This document shows, one piece after another, positions 7,915-15,247 of a stretch of 64,000 bases of DNA (position 1 is the first letter of the stretch; every line of letters begins with the position of its first letter). The stretch is from JAAYAO01 sp051133435 (GTDB lineage Bacteria > Actinomycetota > Actinomycetes > Propionibacteriales > Propionibacteriaceae): NCBI RefSeq assembly GCF_051133435.1, contig NZ_JBPGNY010000001.1, positions 62,001 through 126,000 on the forward strand, read 5' to 3'. Below the pieces are notes generated by a model. It saw only the letters and a list, made by a program, of their open reading frames with translations, ran no database searches and was not told where the DNA came from. Both the position numbers and the translations under genes were made by a program.

Positions 7915-8748
7915 ATGGACGACAACCTCAAGGGTGCCCTTGAAGTGCGCCACCTGCAGAAGACCTATCGGGGTCGACACCGGGATGTGGAGGCCATTCG
8001 GGACCTGAACATCACCGTTGCCCCTTCGTCCCTGGTCTGCATCGTCGGCCCCTCGGGTGCCGGTAAGACGACGTTGCTGAAGTGCATGGCCGGTTTGCTC
8101 AAGCCGACCTCGGGCAGCGTGGTGCTGCACGGTGAGGAGGTCACCTCTCCCCCACGCGGGATGGCGATCGTGTTCCAGGAGTATCAGCGCAGCCTGTTCC
8201 CCTGGCTGACGGTGGCCCAGAACGTGGAGTTGCCGCTCAAGGAGCTCAAGCTCAGCCGCGCCGAACGCCACGAACTGGTCACCTCGTCGCTGGAATCGGT
8301 CGGCCTGGGCGATGCCGGCGACCTGCACCCCTGGCAACTCTCGGGTGGTATGCAGCAGCGGGTGGCGATCGCACGTGCGGTGGCCTACCAGCCCGAAGTG
8401 TTGATCATGGACGAGCCCTTCGCCGCGGTGGACGCCCAAACCCGCGCCGATCTGGAAGATCTGGTTCGCAAGCTCTGGAAGGACCTGGACCTGACGGTCC
8501 TGTTCGTGACCCATGACATCGACGAGTCGGTGTACCTGGGTGAACGGGTCATCGTGCTGTCGGCGGCACCCACCGTGGTGATGGCCGATGTCGAGATCGA
8601 TCTGCCGGCCGAGCGCGATCAGATCGGCACCCGCAGCGATCAGCGCTTCGCCGAGTTGCGCACCACGATCTACCAGCACATCCAGGCCGCCAAACGTGGC
8701 GAGCGCCCGGATCGTGACGACACCGAGGCGGTGGCCGCGGCCGACTAG
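7915..8748 (+). CDS. ABC importer ATPase, SsuB/TauB-like
   Basis: A 277-residue nucleotide-binding subunit. Walker A is GPSGAGKTT near residues 45-53, the Q-loop region is IVFQEYQRSLFPWLTV, the signature is LSGGMQQRVAIARAV, and Walker B is VLIMDEPFAAVDAQTR followed by FVTHDIDESVYLGERV with the switch His. These are full hallmarks of the nitrate/sulfonate/taurine importer ATPases. It begins 2 nt after the second permease. Its TAG stop overlaps the opposing gene's stop in a shared CTAG. Confidence 0.92.
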   Translation: MDDNLKGALEVRHLQKTYRGRHRDVEAIRDLNITVAPSSLVCIVGPSGAGKTTLLKCMAGLLKPTSGSVVLHGEEVTSPPRGMAIVFQEYQRSLFPWLTVAQNVELPLKELKLSRAERHELVTSSLESVGLGDAGDLHPWQLSGGMQQRVAIARAVAYQPEVLIMDEPFAAVDAQTRADLEDLVRKLWKDLDLTVLFVTHDIDESVYLGERVIVLSAAPTVVMADVEIDLPAERDQIGTRSDQRFAELRTTIYQHIQAAKRGERPDRDDTEAVAAAD

Positions 8749-9407
8749 GCGATGGCGGCCAGCAGGGCTTCCAGCTTGGCCTCGTCGATCAGGCGATCGT
8801 CGCCGAGGATGCCGGTGGCGACCAGGACGTGGTCGACCAACCCGGCATAGCTGCCGATGTTGTCGACCGTGACCCCGCTGGCCAGGCCCAGCGGATGCCC
8901 GGCGAGCCCCTCGTGCAGGGCCTTGAGCCGGGTCAGATCGGCGGCATGACCGGTGCCGGGGCCGGAGGTGGTGGCCACGTCGACGTGATCCCGGGCCGCC
9001 GCGCCCAGGGCGGGCAGATCGGCCAGGGGTACCGGGTCCTGGTATTTGAAGGCCACGCCCCCGAAGTGCAGGCCCCGCCAGCTTTCGGGTAATGCCACTT
9101 TCGGGGCGGCCGAGCCCGGGGCCAGTGCGGTCACCCGATCGGCCCAGATCGCGGCCAACGGAATCTCGTCGCCGAAATGCTGGGTCAGTACGGCCAGGGC
9201 GTCTTCGATCGGGCGCCGGATGAAGTTCGCCCCCAGGAACAGGTCGCCGAACTCGCCGGCCACGGCGGCGATGGTGTCGATCAGGCGCTGGTCATCGGCG
9301 TCGTGGTCGATCAGGAATACGCCGTGGATCGGGTGCCGGACGACCTTGCGCACCTCGTGCACGGCCGCCTCGACATCCACCACGTGCACCACCGGATGGA
9401 CAAACAC
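8745..9407 (-). CDS. BtpA-like TIM-barrel protein
   Basis: A 220-residue cytoplasmic protein resembling the BtpA/SgcQ family, a predicted (beta/alpha)8 barrel. Supporting segments are HGVFLIDHDADDQRLIDTIA, FLGANFIRRPIEDAL, DVATTSGPGTGHAADLTRLK and LASGVTVDNIGSYAG, which follow the BtpA pattern of a phosphate-binding TSGPxTG loop and a GVTxxN loop. BtpA was named for photosystem I assembly, but most bacterial members have no established role; I assign no reaction. GTG start with GAGAGGGGG upstream. It converges on the ABC operon with a 4-nt overlap of stop codons. Confidence 0.6.
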   Translation of the reverse strand: MFVHPVVHVVDVEAAVHEVRKVVRHPIHGVFLIDHDADDQRLIDTIAAVAGEFGDLFLGANFIRRPIEDALAVLTQHFGDEIPLAAIWADRVTALAPGSAAPKVALPESWRGLHFGGVAFKYQDPVPLADLPALGAAARDHVDVATTSGPGTGHAADLTRLKALHEGLAGHPLGLASGVTVDNIGSYAGLVDHVLVATGILGDDRLIDEAKLEALLAAIA

Positions 9408-9493
9408 TGCGGCCCCCTCTCACCAGGGGCACCACCGTAGCGCGGGCCAGATCAGTCCGGGAGGCGATGTGCCCCCGATGCCCGTGCCTCGGA

Positions 9494-10546
9494 TCAGGTG
9501 CGTGGCATCAGCACCGTGGTGACGTAGGCGGCGTGATCCGACCGGCCGATGTCGGCCACCCGGCAGTCCTGTGCGTCCAAATCGGGGGTGATGAAAACGT
9601 GGTCGATCGGGGATCGCATGAAGCCCGGAAATCTGGTGTGCCAGGTACCGACCTCCCGGCCGCACTGTTGGGCGCTGTCGACCAGCTTGGTGCGCCGGGC
9701 CAACGGGCCGTGGCGCAGGGTGGCGTTGAAGTCGCCGGCGATGATCACCGGGCCACCGAAGCCCTCGGCGAAGGCGGTCACCCGGTCGAGATCGCCGCGC
9801 CACTCGCCGACCAGGGCCGGCAGTGGTGGCGCGGTATGCACGGCAACGACGGTCGGGATCTTCGGGTCGTCGAACTTCAGCGCCACGGTGCCGAAGGAGG
9901 TGACCGGCCCGGCGGTGAGGTGGGCTTCGCCGAGTTCGGCACGCACCACCACCGTGGTCGGCTCGATCTGCCCGGTGTAGCTGGGCGGCAGGCCGGCATC
10001 CGGCGTCCCGAAGACCTTGCCGCGGAAACCGGCGCCCCTCAGGAGTCTTTCGACCTCGTCGGAGGAGGTCTCCGGCAGCACCATCACATCGGGGGCGAAG
10101 GTGTCGATGATCTGCTGCAGATCGGCCCCGGTCAGGGTGGAGGCGGCATTGAAGGTGACGATGCGCAGCGGCGTCCGGGCCACATCGTCCGGGTTCGCCC
10201 TCGGGTACAGCACACCGGACGGGAAGAGCACCGGGACCAGTCCGGCAATCAGCCAGGTCACCGCGATCACCAGCGTGAGGCGTCGCCCACGCCGCAGCAG
10301 CATGATGGCAGCCCATATAAGACTCAGCCCGGCCAGCCCCATACCGGCCACATGCACGAAGGCCAGGCCCTGGCTGAACGGGGTCACCACGCTCAGACCG
10401 GCGGTCAGTTGGGGAAAGAGCCCCATGAGGATCACCGCCACCGCAGCGAGCAGCAACACGGCGGTCGGGAGAATGCGAAACACCCTGCCCGCGGAGGATC
10501 CTCCGTTGTCGGGCAGGGTGTTGTCGCTCGGGCCCCCGGAAAACAC
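9494..10546 (-). CDS. Membrane-anchored endonuclease/exonuclease/phosphatase (EEP) family protein
   Basis: Up to 350 residues: about three N-terminal membrane segments (roughly residues 27-105) followed by an extracytoplasmic EEP domain. The domain motifs are all present in order: RIVTFNAAS, VMVLPETSSDE, VAVHTAPP, IIAGDFNATLRHGP, SPIDHVFI and GRSDHAAYV, with the catalytic Asp/His pairs intact. Such proteins cleave phosphodiesters; the substrate is unknown. The GTG at 10546 has no good Shine-Dalgarno, and the first 20 or so codons overlap a large hairpin. A GTG at 10483 (product starting MFRILPTAVLLL) may be the true start. Confidence 0.8.
   Translation of the reverse strand: MFSGGPSDNTLPDNGGSSAGRVFRILPTAVLLLAAVAVILMGLFPQLTAGLSVVTPFSQGLAFVHVAGMGLAGLSLIWAAIMLLRRGRRLTLVIAVTWLIAGLVPVLFPSGVLYPRANPDDVARTPLRIVTFNAASTLTGADLQQIIDTFAPDVMVLPETSSDEVERLLRGAGFRGKVFGTPDAGLPPSYTGQIEPTTVVVRAELGEAHLTAGPVTSFGTVALKFDDPKIPTVVAVHTAPPLPALVGEWRGDLDRVTAFAEGFGGPVIIAGDFNATLRHGPLARRTKLVDSAQQCGREVGTWHTRFPGFMRSPIDHVFITPDLDAQDCRVADIGRSDHAAYVTTVLMPRT
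10479..10522 (-). terminator. Large double hairpin, probable terminator of the PTS EIIA–EIIB transcript
   Basis: AACACCCTGCCCG at 10479-10491 pairs perfectly with CGGGCAGGGTGTT at 10510-10522, and the interior 10492-10505 is itself a perfect 14-bp palindrome around GGATCC. On the minus strand it starts 37 nt after the EIIA stop. It overlaps the first codons of the longest version of the downstream EEP reading frame, which argues that the frame's true start is further in. Confidence 0.65.
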
Positions 10547-10558
10547 CGGGGAACGGTA

Positions 10559-11005
10559 TCAGGCGGTGAAGAGTTCGTCCCCGGCTTGAACGTCCTTACC
10601 GAGGCATGGCAGCTCCAGCGAATCGGCGGGCCGTTCCATCACCACCATCAGCACCGTGGCGTGGATGTCGTCGCCGACCATCCGGTCGACATCCCAGCGG
10701 ATCAGTTCCTGTCCGGCGCTGACCTCGTCACCATCGGCCACCAGCACCTCGAAGCCGGCACCGTCCAGCTTCACGGTGTTGATGCCCAGGTGCACCAGCA
10801 GCGCCAGTCCGTCACTGGTCTGCATCGCCACGGCGTGCGGGTGTACCTTCACCAACTTTCCGGCGGCGGGCGCGATCACGCTGGATTTCCCGGGACGGGG
10901 TTCGATTCCCACCCCGGGGCCCAGCATCTGCTCGGAGAAGACCGGGTCGGCCACCTCCGCCAGTGGGATCACTCTGCCGGCGACCGGCGAGATGATCTTG
11001 GTCAC
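10559..11005 (-). CDS. PTS glucose/GlcNAc-type EIIA component
   Basis: A 148-residue phosphocarrier that takes phosphate from HPr and passes it to EIIB. The Crr-type pattern is clear: ISPVAGRVIPLAEVADPVFS, MLGPGVGIEP, IAPAAGKLVKVHPHAVAM and LALLVHLGINTVKL, the last with the phosphorylated His (HxGI/DTV). GTG start overlaps the EIIB stop by 4 nt (GTGA). Single-domain EIIA beside separate EIIB and EIIC is the actinobacterial arrangement for GlcNAc/glucose uptake. Substrate preference here is inferred from nagA nearby. Confidence 0.92.
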   Translation of the reverse strand: MTKIISPVAGRVIPLAEVADPVFSEQMLGPGVGIEPRPGKSSVIAPAAGKLVKVHPHAVAMQTSDGLALLVHLGINTVKLDGAGFEVLVADGDEVSAGQELIRWDVDRMVGDDIHATVLMVVMERPADSLELPCLGKDVQAGDELFTA

Positions 11006-11235
11006 ATCAAGTCCTCGATGTCCTCGGCGAGGTTGTCGGCCTCGGGGCCGACGACGACCTGAACGACCTTGCCATTGGCCATCACGCCGTGCGCCCCGGC
11101 GGCCTTCAATGCGCCCTCGTCAACCTTGGACGGGTCGTTCACCTCGGTACGCAGGCGTGTGATGCACGGCTCGATCTCGATGATGTTGTCGGCCCCACCG
11201 AGGCCGGCCAGGATCTTTTCTGCTTTCGAACTCAT
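11002..11235 (-). CDS. PTS EIIB component (glucose/GlcNAc family)
   Basis: A 77-residue cytoplasmic EIIB domain: MSSKAEKILAGLGGADNI, then IEPCITRLRTEV with the phosphorylated Cys, then HGVMANGKVVQVVVGPEADN. I place the start at ATG 11235, which follows GAGGGGG by 5 nt; the longer frame to 11325 would read through the promoter and operator region. It is the first gene of the minus-strand EIIB–EIIA pair, divergent from EIIC across a putative NagR/DasR operator. Confidence 0.92.
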   Translation of the reverse strand: MSSKAEKILAGLGGADNIIEIEPCITRLRTEVNDPSKVDEGALKAAGAHGVMANGKVVQVVVGPEADNLAEDIEDLM

Positions 11236-11290
11236 AACAGCCCCCTCGCTGTCGTTGACATTGTTCGAAAAGAGTAGCATGCTCATACGT

Positions 11291-11316
11291 ACTGGTACAG
11301 GCCAGTCCGTACCAGT
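11291..11316. promoter_or_regulatory. DasR/NagR-like operator between EIIB and EIIC
   Basis: ACTGGTACAGGCCAGT at 11291-11306 fits the DasR-type dyad ACTGGT-N4-ACCAGT with one mismatch. A further ACCAGT follows at 11311-11316, so ACTGGTAC and GTACCAGT also form an 8-bp inverted repeat around a 10-bp centre. Its position, in the divergent promoter region of the PTS genes and with a GntR/UTRA gene 2.6 kb away, supports control by GlcN-6-P-responsive repression. Binding is inferred. Confidence 0.65.
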
Positions 11317-11360
11317 GCGAACCACTTACCCGGACTGCGACACCCAATGGAGGGAAACGC

Positions 11361-12602
11361 ATGAGCACCGAAGCCGTCCCCGAGGGGGGCAAGAAGCGAG
11401 TGAACCTCGCACCCATTCAGAAGTTCGGCCGCAGCCTGATGCTGCCGATCGCATCCCTACCGGTCGCGGCTCTGCTGTTGCGACTGGGTCAACCCGATCT
11501 GCTCGGTGCCGACGGCCTGGGCTGGGACACCTTCGCCTCGGTGATCGGTGCCGCCGGTAATGCCCTGATCGGCAACCTGCCGCTGCTGTTCGCAGTCGGT
11601 GTGGCGATCGGCATGGCGAAGAAGGCCGACGGCTCCACCGCACTTGCCGCGGTCGTCGGCTACCTCGTTTTCAAGGGCGTCGGCGACGCGATGTCCCCGC
11701 TGGTGCTGGGTGAAGCCGCCGAGGGCGAGACCCAAGCACTGATCAACTACAACGTGCTCGGCGGCATCCTGATCGGTCTGCTCGCCGGCTTCCTGTGGCA
11801 ACGGTTCTACCGCATCAAACTACCGACGTATCTGGCCTTCTTCGGTGGACGCCGCTTCGTGCCGATGATCACCGCCCTGGGCGCGCTGATCCTGGCTGTG
11901 CTGCTCGCCTTCGTGTACCCGGCCTTCAACACCGGCCTGACCGCGGTCGGCGAATGGGTCACCAACAACGCGATCATCGGTGGCTTCATCTACGGCACCC
12001 TGAACCGCCTGCTGATCCCGCTCGGTCTGCACCACATCCTGAACAACCCGCCGTGGTTCGTGCTGGGTGAGTTCACCACCCCGGGTGGCGAGGTCGTGCA
12101 CGGCGACATCCTGCGCTTCCTGAACGGCGACCCGACCGCCGGAACCTTCATGAGCGGCTTCTTCCCGATCATGATGTTCGCCCTGCCCGCCGCCGCCCTG
12201 GCGATCTGGCACGAGGCCAAGCCGCAGAACCGCAAGGCCGTCGGCGGCATCATGCTGTCGGTCGCGCTGACCGCCTTCCTCACCGGCGTCACCGAACCGC
12301 TGGAGTTCGCCTTCATGTTCGTCGCCTTCCCGCTGTACGTGATGCACGCCCTGCTGACCGGTGTCTCCCTGGCGGTGACCAACGCCTTGGGAGTCAAGAT
12401 GGGCTTCGGCTTCTCGGCAGGCTTGTTCGACTACGTACTGAACTGGAATATCGGTACTAAACCCTGGATGTTGATCATCATCGGGTTGGTATTCGCGGTG
12501 ATCTACTACCTGCTCTTCCGCCTGGTGATCCGCAAGTTCAACCTGAAGACCCCGGGTCGTTCCGACGACGAAGTGGACATCAGCGCCGATCCGACGGCCT
12601 GA
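11361..12602 (+). CDS. PTS GlcNAc/glucose-type EIIC permease
   Basis: A 413-residue membrane permease of the glucose superfamily with about ten membrane segments. Diagnostic segments: QKFGRSLMLPIASLPVAALL at the N-terminus, GLPVG-equivalent region FAVGVAIGMAKKADGSTALA, the conserved LIPLGLHHILNNPPWFVLGE and GVTEPLEFAFMFVAFPLYV. The TEP and LHH motifs line the sugar site. It is closest in feel to NagE-type EIIC, and nagA follows 98 bp downstream. The ATG is preceded by GGAGGGAAACGC. No EIIB or EIIA domain is fused. Confidence 0.92.
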   Translation: MSTEAVPEGGKKRVNLAPIQKFGRSLMLPIASLPVAALLLRLGQPDLLGADGLGWDTFASVIGAAGNALIGNLPLLFAVGVAIGMAKKADGSTALAAVVGYLVFKGVGDAMSPLVLGEAAEGETQALINYNVLGGILIGLLAGFLWQRFYRIKLPTYLAFFGGRRFVPMITALGALILAVLLAFVYPAFNTGLTAVGEWVTNNAIIGGFIYGTLNRLLIPLGLHHILNNPPWFVLGEFTTPGGEVVHGDILRFLNGDPTAGTFMSGFFPIMMFALPAAALAIWHEAKPQNRKAVGGIMLSVALTAFLTGVTEPLEFAFMFVAFPLYVMHALLTGVSLAVTNALGVKMGFGFSAGLFDYVLNWNIGTKPWMLIIIGLVFAVIYYLLFRLVIRKFNLKTPGRSDDEVDISADPTA

Positions 12603-12635
12603 GGTGCAGGGAGTCTTCCGCCAACCGGGTGGGAC

Positions 12636-12663
12636 GGTGGCGGCGGCCGGAACCGCCGCCACC
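12636..12663 (+). terminator. Hairpin between EIIC and nagA
   Basis: GGTGGCGGCGG at 12636-12646, loop CCGGAA, CCGCCGCCACC at 12653-12663: a perfect 11-bp stem 33 nt after the EIIC stop. It may partly separate nagA transcription from EIIC. Confidence 0.75.
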
Positions 12664-12700
12664 GGCACCCTGAACACCCGACGGTTAGAGTGAGGTCATC

Positions 12701-13837
12701 ATGCTGATCACGAGCGAACGAATCCTGACCGATGCCGGCGATCCCGCCCCGGGCTGGCTGGACATCGACGGCGACCGAATCACCGAGGTCGGACGGGGAA
12801 CCCCTCCCCGGCAGGCCGATCTGATCATCGACGGACTGCTCATCCCCGGGTATGTGGACGCCCACTGCCACGGGGGCGGCGGGGCCGAGTTCGGCACCAC
12901 CGACCCGGCCGACGTCGACACCGGGCTGCAGGCCCACCTACGCCACGGCACCACCTCCATCGTGGCGAGCCTGGTCACCAACACCATCGACGCCCTGCGC
13001 GAACAGGTGCGTCTGCTGGTGCCCCGGGTACAGGCCGGCGACCTGCAGGGCATTCACCTGGAGGGGCCGTGGCTGGCGGAGAAGTACAAGGGGGCCCACC
13101 CGGCCGACCTGTTGTCCGACCCCGACCCCGCTGCGGTGAACGACCTGCTGCAGGCCGGCGAGGGCACCATCCGAATGGTCACCCTGGCTCCGGAGCGGCA
13201 ACACTCGATGTCGGTGATCCGGCTGCTCAACGAGCAGGGCGTGATGGCCGCCTTCGGACACAGCGACGCCAACTACCAGCAGACCAAGGAGGCGATCGCC
13301 GCCGGAGCACGTGGGGTGACCCACCTGTTCAATGCGATGCCGGCCCTGCGACATCGCGAACCCGGGCCGATCCTGGCCGCCCTGGAAGATCCCTCGGTGA
13401 CCCTGGAGTTGATCTTCGACGGGGTGCACGTCGCGACCGACCTGTGTGCCTTCGTGATGCGGTCGTTCCCCGACCGGGTGGCCCTGATCACCGACGCGAT
13501 GGCCGCTGCCGGTGGCGGCGACGGTGACTACATGTTGGGCAACCTGTCGGTGAACGTCTGCTGCGGGGTGGCTCGGCTGGACGATGGCAAGACCATCGCC
13601 GGCTCCACCCTCACCCTCGACCAGGCGGTCCGCAATGCCGTGGCGGCCGGGATCCCGGTGGGCCAAGCCGTCCACAATGCCACCGCGATCCCGGCTCGCT
13701 ACCTCGGGTTGACCGATGTCGGAAGCATCGCACCCGGCAAGCGTGCCGATCTGGTGGTGCTGGACGACGACCTGCAGGTGCAGCGGGTGATGCTGCGCGG
13801 GTCGTGGGTCGGCACGGAGGTACCGGCCTCGAGTTGA
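12701..13837 (+). CDS. nagA: N-acetylglucosamine-6-phosphate deacetylase
   Basis: Removes acetate from GlcNAc-6-P to give GlcN-6-P for NagB; a cytoplasmic amidohydrolase of 378 residues. Motifs in order: YVDAHCHGGGG (metal-region His pair), GIHLEGPWL (metal Glu), AFGHSDANY, GVTHLFNAMPALRHREPG and LITDAMAAAGGGDGDY with the catalytic Asp. The C-terminal barrel closing IPARYLGLTDVGSIAPGKRADL is standard. ATG at 12701 follows GAGG by 5 nt, and a TAGAGT box 9 nt further up could be its own -10. Together with the flanking PTS genes it defines a GlcNAc locus. Confidence 0.95.
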   Translation: MLITSERILTDAGDPAPGWLDIDGDRITEVGRGTPPRQADLIIDGLLIPGYVDAHCHGGGGAEFGTTDPADVDTGLQAHLRHGTTSIVASLVTNTIDALREQVRLLVPRVQAGDLQGIHLEGPWLAEKYKGAHPADLLSDPDPAAVNDLLQAGEGTIRMVTLAPERQHSMSVIRLLNEQGVMAAFGHSDANYQQTKEAIAAGARGVTHLFNAMPALRHREPGPILAALEDPSVTLELIFDGVHVATDLCAFVMRSFPDRVALITDAMAAAGGGDGDYMLGNLSVNVCCGVARLDDGKTIAGSTLTLDQAVRNAVAAGIPVGQAVHNATAIPARYLGLTDVGSIAPGKRADLVVLDDDLQVQRVMLRGSWVGTEVPASS

Positions 13838-13879
13838 CGAACCGGGGTGATTTCACCCACTACCCACCCCCGACAAGCC

Positions 13880-13910
13880 GAACGGCCCATCGCAATCCGA
13901 TGGGCCGTTC
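13880..13910. terminator. Bidirectional terminator between nagA and gntR
   Basis: GAACGGCCCATCG at 13880-13892 and CGATGGGCCGTTC at 13898-13910 form a perfect 13-bp stem with a 5-nt loop between two convergent genes. Confidence 0.85.
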
Positions 13911-13925
13911 GTGCGTCCGTCGGCG

Positions 13926-14669
13926 TTACCGTTCGACGGCCGGTTGGCTGTTGTCCAGCGACATGTGCACCTGGTACATGTCGCCGCGGTAGTACGACAC
14001 CACGCATTCCACCGGTAACCGCCCCGAGCGGGACACCCGTTCGAAGACCAACAACGGAGTGTTCACCGGGGCGTCGAGCATGTGTGCCCGCGCCCCCTGG
14101 GCGGCCTCACCCCACAGAGTTTGGTCGGCCCTGTCGATCACCCGCTTGTACTGGTGGGAGAACACCTCGTACAGCGAGCCCGACAAGTCGTGCTGCCCCA
14201 GCTCGGGAAAGATCGCATCGGGATACCAGCCGATCTCCACCGCCAGGGGCCGGCCGTCGGCCAAGCGCACCCGGGTGAGATTCCAGGCCTTCTCCCCCGG
14301 GTTCATGTTCAGCCTGCGCCCGATCGAGGCGGGCGGCTCGACCAGTTCGACCCCGACCACCCGGGTCGAGGGACGAAATCCGCGGCGCAGCATGTCCTGG
14401 GTGAACGAGGCCAGGTGCAGGTGGCTGCCGACCCGCGGGGTGACCGCGAAGGTGCCCTTGCCCTGTACCCGGCGCAGCAGGCCTTCGACCACCAGTGAGT
14501 CGATGGCCTTGCGCACGGTGGCCCGGGATACCTGGTAGCGGGCCATCAGATCCCGCTCGGAGGGGATCATCTGACCCGGGATGGCCTCGGCGGCGATCAG
14601 GTCACGCAGTTGTTCGTGTTTGGTCTGCGGACCGTCCAGAATCGGCATGGCCCGGGGTTTGCTGGTCAT
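13926..14669 (-). CDS. GntR-family (HutC/UTRA) transcriptional regulator, DasR/NagR-like
   Basis: A 247-residue repressor with an N-terminal winged helix (about residues 10-75; PSERDLMARYQVSRATVRKA is the recognition region, then GKGTFAV) and a C-terminal UTRA effector domain (about 85-240; FERVSRSGRLPVECVVSYYR near the end). DasR/NagR proteins of this build bind GlcN-6-P or GlcNAc-6-P and control PTS and nag genes. Location beside nagA, plus matching ACTGGT dyads, makes it the likely local regulator. ATG 14669 is chosen because GGGAGG is 5 nt away; the preceding GTG would be too close. Confidence 0.88.
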   Translation of the reverse strand: MTSKPRAMPILDGPQTKHEQLRDLIAAEAIPGQMIPSERDLMARYQVSRATVRKAIDSLVVEGLLRRVQGKGTFAVTPRVGSHLHLASFTQDMLRRGFRPSTRVVGVELVEPPASIGRRLNMNPGEKAWNLTRVRLADGRPLAVEIGWYPDAIFPELGQHDLSGSLYEVFSHQYKRVIDRADQTLWGEAAQGARAHMLDAPVNTPLLVFERVSRSGRLPVECVVSYYRGDMYQVHMSLDNSQPAVER

Positions 14670-14695
14670 CACTACCTCCCGGGGCGCTCGATTTC

Positions 14696-14720
14696 ACTGG
14701 TACGTACCCGATCGTACCCC
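14696..14720. promoter_or_regulatory. Candidate autoregulatory operator of the GntR gene
   Basis: ACTGGTACGTACCC lies 27 nt upstream of the regulator's start codon and carries the perfect palindrome GGTACGTACC (14699-14708), followed by a further GTACC. It shares the ACTGGTAC half-site with the operator in front of the PTS genes. Autoregulation is inferred from this shared half-site and the position. Confidence 0.5.
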
Positions 14721-14748
14721 CTGGGTGGTCACAAGGGGATGGTTACTC

Positions 14749-15240
14749 TCAGGAAAGCTGCGCAATCGGGGCGGAAACTGCCCCGGTGATCGCCATCAGG
14801 TCACCCGGAGCCAGTTCAAGATCCAAGCCCCGCTTGCCCCCGCTGACCAACACGGTGTCGAAGCCAAGCGCACTGTCGTCCACGATGGTCGGCAGGGCCT
14901 TCTTCTGCCCGATCGGGCTGATCCCGCCGACCACATAGCCGGTGGTACGTTCGGCCAGCTTCGGGTCGGCCATGGTGGCCTTCTTCGCGCCCAGGGCGGC
15001 GGCGATCGCCTTCAGGTTCAGTTGCGTCACCACCGGGACGATGCCCACTCCGAGCCCGTGATCGGTGTCGACCAGCAGGGTTTTGAACACCCGCTCTGGC
15101 TCGACGCCGAGAGCTTCGGCGGCCTCCAGACCGTAGGAAGTCGCGGATGGATCATGGGTGTACCGCCGGATCAGATAGTCGATCCCGGCCCGGTCCAGGG
15201 TGACGGTGGCGGGAGTGCCTCCGGTGTGCCGCTTGGCCAT
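14749..15240 (-). CDS. ybaK: Cys-tRNA(Pro)/Cys-tRNA deacylase, YbaK/EbsC family
   Basis: A 163-residue trans-editing enzyme that hydrolyses misacylated Cys-tRNA(Pro). Family hallmarks: GLEAAEALGVEPERVFKTLL, LNLKAIAAALGAKKATMADP, then ERTTGYVVGGISPIGQKKAL and the invariant GGKRGLDLELAPGDL. The length is typical. I start at ATG 15240 (MAKRHTGGTPA), the only start that leaves the conserved N-terminus intact; the frame runs further upstream into ribF. It follows ribF by 7 nt on the same strand and is probably cotranscribed. proS, whose errors it would correct, is 22 kb away. Confidence 0.92.
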   Translation of the reverse strand: MAKRHTGGTPATVTLDRAGIDYLIRRYTHDPSATSYGLEAAEALGVEPERVFKTLLVDTDHGLGVGIVPVVTQLNLKAIAAALGAKKATMADPKLAERTTGYVVGGISPIGQKKALPTIVDDSALGFDTVLVSGGKRGLDLELAPGDLMAITGAVSAPIAQLS

Positions 15241-15247
15241 CTCGGCC

